From positions 56,095,673 to 56,159,672 of the forward strand of contig NC_090288.1 in NCBI RefSeq assembly GCF_037392515.1: DNA of 64,000 nucleotides, read 5' to 3'. Position numbers and translations under genes: made by a program. Below, one piece after another: positions 27,701 to 39,700 of this stretch. The first letter of the stretch is position 1; each line of letters opens with the position of its first letter. The notes beneath the pieces are model-generated. The model was given only the letters and a program-made list of their open reading frames with translations, was not told the DNA's origin and did not search any database. The DNA is from Haliotis asinina. Taxonomy: Eukaryota > Mollusca > Gastropoda > Lepetellida > Haliotidae.

Positions 27701-30700
27701 AGCAGTAAATGGGATGGAATTCTAGTGTGACTCAATTGTCTATTGCCTCACAGGCTCTCCCTGGAATTCTTGTCTCATTCCCTGACCATGTCATTAAAAC
27801 GTGGGCAGTGGGGTACAATATATGAAACCTGTTTCTGGTGTCCCCTGCTGTGATTTTGCAGGAATATCGCTGTAAGTGACGTAAAGCCATACTCACTCAC
27901 TCACACGTTCAAAAGACATAGTACTATATACTTGTTGTTACCCTGCCTGGCTTGACCTTTTTGAGAGAAAACAAAAACCTGCAAGTTCTAATTCAGGATA
28001 CTGTGCCTGAGGAGACTTGTAACTGTTGCATGTTGTCTCCATCACACACTCTGTCATAATCTGAAGTAGGTGAAACATGATTTTTCAAGGCTACAATGTG
28101 TGGCTATGACACGATAACCCTATTAGCATGATTAATCCCCCTTCCTCTGTGTTCTCCAGGAGATTCTGGCCTGCTCGTTCACTGTATCTCCGGCTGGGAC
28201 AGAACACCTCTCTTTGTCTCACTACTCCGTCTTTCACTGTGGGCCGACGGTTCCATACACAAGTCCCTCAGCCCTGTGGAGATGCTGTATCTCACGCTAG
28301 GTTATGACTGGTATCTGTTTGGGTGAGTGCACTTATCATGTTGATTTTGATAGTTTCAGTTTGAACACATTATTTCTATACCATAGGTGCTACGTCCACG
28401 TACATGTAACTCCTGAAGAAATTCATACTCTGATGAAAGAAGATAGTAGTCATGTAAAGCATGACATCACAACTTGTGACATCATGTATTCTTGCGATAT
28501 TCAATGCTCATGTTTTCACAAGTTTACGACTTTGATATGAACCAAGATACATGCCTGTTTTTTATATTTCGTGTGTGTTTGTGTGAACTATGCAACATAA
28601 GGCATCAATATGATCAAAAAGTCCCTGAAGATTTTCTTTGTACCAGTGCATCGTTACTGCAATAGTGATCCAAGTGGTTGGAGAATTTGCCTTGAGAGTG
28701 GAGGTCAATGGTTTAATAGTCACTTGTGTCATACCAAACCCCCTCAATATATGGTACTTGATCTTACCCTGCCTGGTGCATGACATTACAGGAATAAAAC
28801 TTGGACCTGAGAATAGTTACTTGTCCATGAGAGTTGTATGTTGGATACTGAACACATATGATTGTACATTATTTTTTCTATTTATCGTCATCACAATCAT
28901 CATAATCATTGTTGTCATCTGGTTTAGAATTGATCTTCAGTAACCCATGGGTCGGTGATCAGGCTTGCTGACTTGGTTGACAGATGGTTACAATGTGCGA
29001 AGGCCATTTCTGATGCCCCCCATTGTGATGTTTGCTGGAATAAAACCCAGCTCACTCACTCACTCCCGACTGTTGATCACTGGATTAATATGACTCATTT
29101 AGAGACAACCACTATATCGCTGGAATATTGCTGAGTATGTCATAAACACACCCACTTTCCACTCTAAATAACATTGAAATGTTTTGTTTCAGTCATAATT
29201 TAAGTGATAGGCTGAGCAAGGGAGAAGAGGTGAGTGGTTGCTTATCAATATGAGACTGATTTGAGTGTTTGTTTCTGTTATTGTAGCAATGTGTGTCAGC
29301 AGCATCCCAACATGGCGGCAGGTATCTCAACCAAAGTCCAGACTTTGAGGTCCTCGCACAATTTTCAATATGCATATTCTTCAACATATAGATATTAATA
29401 AGCAAATTCAGTGCATGCAATGTGTTTGCACCATGAAGGTTCATCAGTACGCTAAATAACTTTGAATGTATGCACCTTGAAGAATGCTGTTTTGAGGGAA
29501 ATAATCGCCATGTGATCTACCTGCAGCCATGTTGGGATGCTGGTATTACCTGTAGCCAAGTAATGGTACTGTAGTCCCCTTTGGACCAAAAAAATAGGTC
29601 AGTGACCTTTGTTACCTATAGCTCTTAAAGGTGTTAAGAATTCCAATTCTGCTTTTTGTCTCTGCAACACAGGCTTTATGTACTGTGTGAAATTTTGTGC
29701 AACTATTTAATTGTATATCAGGGATTTATCTAAATGATTGGTCCACAGGCTGCAAATGTTGTTATCGATTCCCATTTTGGAAAAATATGAGTGTTCTAGT
29801 TTCTTTAATCTGTGTAGCTGATAACTTGTGTTGTCAAAATAACCTGTATTTCACTATGTTACAGTTAAAAATTTGCTGTGACAAAAGGTATAAGAAATCT
29901 CAGAACCAGCAAAATATAACGCAGACAAATCTAAAATATTAAATATTTCGTATTGAGCAGCAAACAAAAGCAAGATACAAAGATTCACAATAGAGTTTTC
30001 ATGTTTAATACAACTGAGTCAAATCTAAAGCAGTGGGTCAACACACCAACCAGCCTTTTTATACACAGTCACTGATTCCTGAATATTCGACAAGGCACGG
30101 AACCTTTCCCATGTTTCATGATCGACAAGTCAAACACACCAAAGGGAAGTAACTCTAAAGTGCTACCTTAAAGGCTTGCCAGTAAATTACTTATACCAGT
30201 GAACATTTATGGCACAAAATGTGACCCATAATAACTATCACGCTAAATGCTAATAACAATGTGTAATAATTATCACTTATTCAATAATCCAGTCCACAGA
30301 AAATGCACTCTTGTAACAACTGCTGAACCAGTATATCAGGGAGGAGGGCTTAATGCTTTGTTTTCTATTATTGCATTGAATGTAATTTCAAAATACATAG
30401 AAAGAAACTTAGCTGAATTTAAGAATGAACTTTAAGAAAACAATTTTGAACAAAATAACAATTTTTTTCAGTTTACCTGACAGGTGATCAGTTGTAGATC
30501 CCTGTATGTCCTACAGTCCTACAACTTTCATTGGAAGTAATTCACTTGTCTGTGAAATGTAAAATATTTCATATGAAGTCATTTGAAATACTGTAGTGAT
30601 TTTTAGTAAGTATAATTTGTATGAAACTACTTTCAGCTGGGTCTACCTGCATTTGGTTGTAATAGTTTCCAAACAGTGGTACATGTACGTGTACATGTAA

Positions 30701-33700
30701 ATCTGTTCAAGGGGAGACAACTGTGCCTTTCCTAAAACATTATCATCTGATCTGTTACTAAAAATAGATTCTTGTCTTATCAGCAGCAGTGTATCAATAG
30801 CAGATTGTGTATCAGGTTTACAGAGAGTGTGCATTGTTTACATTCCTTATGCATTAATGCAAAACTACATAGAATGCAATGCTAATTAGTCCAGTATATT
30901 AGCATTCTTAAGTTGACAAAAGTGAAAGATTGTCCTGAGATTGCTTTTTCAACTAGATATGTCTTTCCCCTTTAACAGTTGTTCTGTATTATTGTAACTT
31001 TGTTATTTTTCTTTGCAGATTTTATTTTTCTGCTTTAACTTCCTTCATTACATAACATCAGAAGAATTCTCAGTGAAAACAAAGTGAGTACTTTTTTATT
31101 TTTTAATTCAAAGTTTTGGATTATTTGTTTTGAATCACAGTATAACCACTCTGTGTTATGTTTTCCCAAGAACAGTAAAAACATCTCACCTGAACACACC
31201 CTTCTACCACACATCGGCTTCCTGTGGGAGCAAGCAGTGACCATGCACTCTCTTCATTTCCATAATTTACAAATTATGACTGAAAATTACTGTTGAGTGG
31301 GAATTTTGCTTGTTCTTATCACAGACATGGAAGTCAGCGACGGCATTCAGAGTGTGTGGTAGAAGCCAGACGAGCGTGTCGTGTGGACTCGGAATCCATC
31401 ATGCCCCCTGGTGGGGTGCTGCTAGGTACATACTATGATATCTCTTAAATCACACTCACAGCTGTTTCTGCTGTGACTTCAGGCTAGAATTGGTACAGTT
31501 GGGTAGCCTAAGGGTTAAAGTGTTTGCTTATCACGTTGAAGACCTGGGTTCCATTCCTCACGTGAGTACAATGTGTGAAGCCCATTTCTGGTGTTCACCT
31601 CAATGATATTGCTGAAATATTACTGAAAGCGGCATGAATCTAAACTCACTCACTCAGGCTTGAACTGGTCCTCGCAACCTAAGGGTGTCTATTAGTCATG
31701 CCTAGTTGACAGTTGTTGCAGGTCTTTAGTGTGGATCAATGCATATAATTTTAATACCTGGATTGCCTGGTCCAGACTTGATCTTCCACAGGTTTCCATA
31801 ATTAGCTGGAATGTTGTGTGAGGAAACTTAAAATTACAAATTAAGATTTTATTGTAAGGTTCCATTGAGGAATGTTACAATGACATTTATCTTGTGTATG
31901 CAGCATCATTTCACATTATCACCACACGCAAACACTATGCATGGGAAGCACATGCACAGCGTGGGGGCCTCCTACACATGCATTGGGTGTCATTATGAAT
32001 CTTGACATTTTTCAGGCAGGCCGATAAATCACTGTAGACCATTTTTTTAGAGAATTTTCTTGCATCTGTGCATGGTCAGGGTTTTCAGGGTCAAATCACA
32101 CACTACTTACTGAAAATTGCAAACCTGAAATTTTCATGTCATACTCCAGTCACCTAACAAGGGGGATAACTGAACGAAAAGCTTTGCTGTGAATGAAATT
32201 GATGATGAATTCTCAAAACATCCATTATTGTTGTATCAACATTGATCGAATCCCTACATAGGCACGTGGTGTGAAGCCTATTTCTGGTGTCCCTGGTATC
32301 CCTGGAATGGAATATTGCTAAAAGAGGCTTAAAATCTCACTGACAATACATCAAACAGAGGTACATACTCTAAAAATAGCCTCACTATTATGAAAATCAT
32401 GAGTTCACAGTTATCCTGCCATATCTTTAATCTAAACTGTGCAGTTAAGTCTCTAGGTGTATGAAGAGGTTGATATTTATTATAGAGCCTGAGCACATGT
32501 CAGCTCTAATATGTCTATTGTCACGTGTCAGTGTTTAACTCATGCTATGGTTTTGTAGAAGTCCTTAACAGACAACTGGTTCAGGAAAGTGTGACTTGAA
32601 TGGTTCATTTGAGACTATCATACATGTAAAGAATACAATGCCAAAATACCTAACTAACAAAATAAGAACTTATATTCCAGTACCACCAAATTTTGTGGTA
32701 ACCTTTTTGGCATAAATCTAGGATATATACTCAATAATCCAGCCCGTTCCCCTTGCTCAGGTCCGGATCCTTCCCGCCCGAGTCCCCGGGGGAGCAACAC
32801 CAGCATGAGCAGCGTGGGGAGCTCAGAAACAGGACCAGTTTTCTTCACAGTTGGAAGTCAGGATGATGAGGCTGTGGTTTTGCAGGAGTAAGTGTAGATA
32901 TGGCTTTACAGTCCATTTGAGAATGATGAATTGCAACATATCTGGATATCAAGAATAGTCTGTCATGTCAATATGGTACAGTGATACATACAAGTCCTGG
33001 GATGGACTTCAGCAAGCAGTAGTTGTGACCATCAGCAGTGACCCATGCAGTAGCACTGATGAGAGCTGTGTCTTGTCAGATTGTGACAATAATTAGTTCA
33101 TAACTCACTCACTCACTCACTCACTCACTCACTCACTCACTCACTCACTCACTCACTCACTCACTCACTCTCTCACTCTCACTCTCACTCACTCACTCAC
33201 TCATCGCACTGTGTTGGTAGCATAGTTCCCATTTCTGTACCTATGGTAGTATTAATTGTATCATCTATTGCAGCCCTCACCTCTCCAGCTCGGCTTCCCT
33301 GAGTAAACACTCCCCAAGCTCTAAGAGCAGCCTGTCATCAGACAGTTCCCACTCACGATCGTCTCCCCTCCAGACAACGTCCAGTCCGATGGCCGTCCCG
33401 TGCAGACGCAGATTTGCAGACGGAGCCAGGTCAAACTCACCTGGTCTAGGAAGGTTAGTAACCATGGTGACATGAACATCTATGTAACACCTGCACACAT
33501 CAAGAAGAGGTTGCAGCAGAATGGACCATGAAAACGTGAAACAGTTTTACAAAGAGTTTTTAACCTATTTGTTGTAGATTAATATGTCAGTAGGTTATGT
33601 AGATTTTCCTTACTGTGCCTACTATAGTTAGGAGATAAACATACTCTGTAAATTATAATAGCTCTAAATTTGATTTAGAACTGAAGGTAGTGTAGTAGTG

Positions 33701-36700
33701 TGAGGTTTTAAATGCAAAATTTAGAGCTATTATAATTTTGTTATATACGTCTGATTTTCCAACACAGTAGTTTATCTCCATTCTACCATAACCGCGGTAT
33801 TCAGATTTTAAACAAATACATAATGTGTTGGAAATACCAAGGTATATAATGTTATAATATACCTCTGAATGACTTTGATTAACCAACACAATCCAGTATT
33901 TACCGAAGTCATGGTAGAATTTAGCTTAGATGCTGTGGTAATACTGCAGAATGGTGTGAAATCATTGCGCAAACTCTTTTGCCTACTTATGATTTTGGTG
34001 TGCTTGTAGTGGTATGAACATTGTGTGTATTTATACTAATCCATTAGTGTTGTGCTCATACCAACATTTACTAAATGGTAACCATGGTAACAGGTTGTTC
34101 AGTTGATGGTGACAGACATGCTGTTACAATCCTCCTGGAATTAGTAGGATTTTAGCTTGATTGGAGGTAACTTAAGTCGAAAAATTGCTCTTAGGTTGAT
34201 CTTGACATAGAATTCAGTGGTAACATACAGGAATCCAGTGAGCCCTCACCGTCTTGAACAGTTAAGGTGTTGGCATGTTGATCTTCACAAGGACCAGGAG
34301 TGGAATTACAGCTTCAGCTGGTAAACTTTGAAACTGTTCCTGCCCTGCAGGCAGTGCTACAACATACCACAATCTTTCACTGACAAAGACAAGTGTGAAA
34401 AAGGGATGGCTTCCATGTTGTGATTATGCAATTTGTTTTCTCATTGAATCAGCATATCTTTCAGTCTTTCAGGATAAATAAACAGCATTGAAGTTCACTC
34501 CCAGTATTGTAGGTGTCAGCATCAGCCATGTTCCATTTTGTGTTTGTCCGTTTACCTGTGGCGATGGAACCCATGCACCCCCTATAATATGAATCTGACA
34601 TTCCATTAAATACCTGATACATTGTGAAGCTTTAGTCTCGACAGTGTAAGTGATGAGTCAGCAGTTCAGGGAACACATTTGGATCTGAATATTTTGCTAT
34701 TTCCATGTCATGGCAGTGTGTAATGCTGCAGCAGTAGCAGAGATGGGTCAGGTTTTAGAAACTACAAACAACAGCCAAATCATGAAGCGTCATGGTCGAG
34801 GAAGCTTTCAAGATATAAGGTTTCTGAAAAAGTTCTGTTCTTCACATTTGTCCATATGGGTTGTCCAGTCATGTTCTTGATGTTTAAATGCAACGCAAGC
34901 TAAATGCTAATGCAGTGCATGTTCTAGCTTACTTCAGAGCATGGTCTATGCGGAGTCTGTGCATGGTCTATGCTGAATCTGTGCATGTCTGTGCTGAGTC
35001 TCTGCATGGTCCGTCCCATGCACGCCTTTGCTCTACGCTACATGATGTGTTTGCCCCATGCTGTGTTTTAGCTGGCAGATCATCAGCAGTACGGGGAGTC
35101 TGAGAGGCTGCCATGATTCCCCCCACATCGGCAGCATCGGCAGCACCAGCGGTTGCAAGTCCAGCAGCAGCAGCAGCCACATCAGCTTCAGCTCGTATGT
35201 CCTCCTCTAATCCTCCTTATCCTCCTCACGCATATCACTCCACTCAGTAACCCGCTCTCCTTGTCAGGTCCTTGCTTTTGATTAAATGCCTTGTCCTTGT
35301 GTGAGGACTGATAAGTATGTTGTGTTCTTTGAGGTTCTTCTGTGTTTTCGATATGCAATGTTGTTACTCATTTTCACCTTATGCAGTATTGTAATATCAG
35401 TTTTTCTAACAGGGACATATCTAATGCTGTGTTGCCTCTGAGGCATGTTTGTATTCTGGCACTGGATTGGATTCAACATTTTTACTTTCTTCTCCAGTTC
35501 TTCATGGGTTGGGTAGTAAGAGAGTACATACAAGGCAGAATTACAGATTACTTAGCCTTGGAAAATTACTTTTGTTAGTTCTAAGTCTTTGCATGAAACG
35601 TATATTGATTCATGAGGGTTGGACATAGTGTTGTGTTCTTGTTTTTATGGTACCTGTATAGTTTGTGTAAAAACGTGAAAAATATGTGTTGTCTTATCTC
35701 CAAGAAAAGATCAGGGTACACGTTCACAAAGTGATCTTAGCGTTACAATGATTGTGACTCCCATACTCTAACATAGGCTTAAGATTGTCAAAGCACTAAG
35801 ATCACTTTGTACAAGTGGACCTAGTTCAGTGACAGCAATGTTTGAACAGCGTCACATAGCATTGTCATGACATCTTCATTTGTTTGTGACAGTATGTTTA
35901 TATAACAACCTGTTGCTACTGGCACTTGTCCTGATGTTCAGTGATATTTAACTTACGATATACTTCACCTGTATCATATATATCCAAACCCTAATGGGTA
36001 ATGCACTAAATTTGCCAAAGAGCACATAAATGCAAACTGATTCTTATAGATGAGCTATTCTCAATTCCGATTGGGTAATTGTTTCAGAGTTAAGTGATTC
36101 TTTAGATCTTAACTTTCCCATGGAGATAAAGGTTGGTAAGCCTTCCATTGTGGAAGATACACTTAATGACTGCTCTGATGCATTTAAACTTCATCACTGT
36201 GACATTTAATCAGATTACTTACAGTTTTTACAGTTTTTCATAAGAGTATAATTAGTTGTATTTAATTTTTTAAATGTTTCAACCAAGTATGGGTAAACTG
36301 TTGAGCCGTAAGAAGCATAATTTCATGCTGTGCTGTTATGCATCTGTCTTCCTCTCTTGGACCCAGTGTGGAAACGTGCTGTCAGCTAAGTTGAATCAAA
36401 TCTTCTTGGCCTCTGACCACCTGACCTCTGCCCCTGCAATAGATGCCTGTCAATCATCCTGTACATGCAGCCGATCACGTGCTGTCCTCTACTTGTCATT
36501 CTCTTTCTTGTCGCACCACAGGCTGGACATGTTGTTTTGCGAGAGAATTGATCGCTTGATTTAGTGATTGACGATGGGTGTTTCTAAAGAGAAGAATACT
36601 TCTAAAAAATGCAAGCATTGGGGTGAATGAATCTACAACTTTTCGTCGGCAGATCCGCACAATTCAGTTTGTGTATGGGATTAGATGTCGATGAATTTGA

Positions 36701-39700
36701 TCTGTACCGACAGGTGAATAAGAGGAGGACGTTAGATAGAGATAGGCACAGGGCAGAAGATAGTTCTTCGGCACCTAATAAGGCAAAAAAAAGACAGCAC
36801 AGCGTTCTGCATCTAGATCGGCAGATGAAGACTTTTTACAGGAGACATCAGATGCTTACCTTAGTGAGGATCTCAGGCAGTTATTTCATCCGTCGACTTT
36901 GGGGAGTTTAAGGGACGCTAGTGTAGTTTCGTCACCACCACGCATGGTAGTGCTTTCTCAACCACCAGTCGTTTCCCGCCTGATGTCGGTTGTTACGATT
37001 TTGGATCACTCATCCATTCAGCAAATGGATCTTCATTCTTTAACCCCTTCGAATGTGGCTTGATCGTCTTCACGAGATCGTGACATCCCATAGCATTTGA
37101 GTGAGTCATACAAAGGGAATCGTTTGAGAGCGTTATCCCATCCTTTGCGTGGTAGTGATTCGATTCACAGGGAAGCGTTTTGTGATGTGTCTTTCGCTCA
37201 GCCTCATGGAATTGATGCGGCAATTTGCAATGCACCTGTGGTGGGTGAATCTGGGGCATCGATTATTCACCAGCATGGTTCAGTGCTTCCTTGCGTTGAT
37301 CTTACTCCAGTGATTCCCCAATGGATTCGTTCCAGTGCATCAGCGTGTTTCGATTCACCGGTTGCAAGTAGTACTTTGTTTACGGGTGTGCCAAGTGGAA
37401 TCACCGCTTCGATTTCTCAGAGTGGTTTCTGTTCGGTGCCGATTCACAGGGTAGTGACTCAACATGCTGGGTTGAGTGGAAACAGTTTCGTGAGTGTGGG
37501 ATGCGGGAGTGCACCTCTTGTTTCTATGTCAGTTCCACATGTGCTTACTTCAGCGGTGAGGGCGCCTTTAGTTACATGTTCGACGGGGTATTCAGGTGTT
37601 ACGGGAGCAACGTATGGTGTACTGCATTCGACTGCTGCATCTAGCTTACCAGTTTCATGGGTTCCGGGATCGGAAGCAGTTACGTCACAGCCCATGGACT
37701 TTGATGATTTTGTATTGCGAGTTGCTGCGGTGCTTCGGCGTCAGGATCCGGTGACTCCCGTCTCGTTGCCTGTAACCACATCACAGACTGCAGCATCTCA
37801 TGAGTTGGCTAGACTTCGGCGATTGGCTACACTGTCTCCGTCGTCAGATGGTCCTTTGAGTACTGATGGAAGTTTTGATGCGGATGATACATCCTCACTG
37901 CTTGTGTGGATCACTGATGAACTACAATTACAGTGTAGTACATCTTCGGATGATACATTGTCTACTTTTATCATGAAGTCTGGCGATTTTAGTTCGATTA
38001 CATTCCCTCCTAGGCTATGCATTTCTCAGCTGGTTACTTCGTTGGATCCAGTATTCACCAATATGAGGAAGATTAAGGATGGTTTTACCTCGCCTTGTTT
38101 CAAGCTGTCTGCGGCGCATATCCATGGGTTCTCTTCGTTGATCACATCCCTGCCAGTTGATGATGATATTTCACTTCTGGGTTCGAAGTAGAGGTCCTAT
38201 TCTCCCTTTATGGTAGAACACCAGGAGTTGAGGCACTTGGATTCGTTGAATAGGAAGATTTTGGCACCCTTGAACATGGTACTCATGACTTTTGATGGAG
38301 TAGCCATGGCACTGCAACATGCTTCTATGCACCAACAAGCTTATATCAGGGCAGTGATGGGTTTGATACAGGAACAATTCAACTGCATTTTGGAGTTGAT
38401 TGCACATTTCCTTTCGTACTTGACAGCCATGTGCAGGAGGGGTCTGTTGCAGTTGTCGTCGTGGGAGGACAGATTTCGTACGGACCTATTCTGTCAACCA
38501 TGGTTGGGCAGGATGCTCTTCAACGGCGCTATTAGGGAAGTGGCTAGCAAGGTGAGCCAAGACGCGCACGTGCAGGTGTCTGTGGAGCTTTTGAAGAAGC
38601 AGAGATTGCAGATGGAGGAATCTGCAAAACAGTGTTGATCTGCACGGTATGAGCCCTCCAATCTGGATTTGCTTGCAAGTGTCAATTTATCTTTTCGAGG
38701 CAGAGGTAACAGGGGCCGTACAAATCGACAGAGGTGATCAGACCCTAGACCCAATGGGGGATCTGGCCTGGCTAACCCCAGGAAGACAGCTAAGCAGTGA
38801 CTCAGGGACATCAGAGCCAGACTGGGTTCTTCTGCCTCCAGTGGTACCGATCCGTCCTTCCCCCGTAGGAGGAAGATTGGGTTTTTATGCGGTGAATTGG
38901 ATGTTTCTTGAAGATGCATTTGTGATGTCCATTCTGTCCAACAGGTATCTGTTGATGATTGTGGGGAAGCCTCCCTTGACCAGGTCACCGGTGCGGTATT
39001 CGACACTCAGGTCAGCAAACAATTTGTGCAAAGGGTGAGGTTTGACAAGATGTCACGTCTGATACCCCTGGCCTTGTCTCAGCCCAGGACGCTCCGGCAA
39101 TGGCAGGAGCTTGTGGGGTTACTGTCGTCTGCTCAGGCTCTCACTTGCAGGGGTCAACTTCAGCTTCAACCCTTGCAAATGTTTCTTGCTCCTCATATCA
39201 GGAAGGGCGACCTGTCCGCATTGATCATGTTACCCAGGGAACTTCATTCTCATCTACTATGGTGGATGCAAGAATCGAACGTTTGCGGCGGAGTTCGTTT
39301 AGAGCCGTTGGTGCCATTTCACCACCTGTATGTGGATGCGTCACTACATGGGTTTGGAGCTCACCTTCTCAATCAGCAAATGGCAGGGCAGTGGTCTCCC
39401 GCAGATCACGTGTGCCACATCAATGTTTTGGAACTCAGGGCATTAATTTTTGCGACCACTCATTGGCGAGAACAACTAAGAGGCATCCAGAGGTGTTCAG
39501 GGCTATTTCCCTCCTGCTGATGGAGACGACTATAGACCCGTTCGCCACCAGATTCAATCATCAACTGCTGCTGCTTGTGTCCCTGATTCCAGATCCATTA
39601 GTCTGGGGACTAGACGTCCTGGCAATTCTGTGGGACGGTCTCAACGCTTATGCATTTCTGCCAGTGGCCCTTCTTCCACGTGTACTTCTCAAGTTACGTT

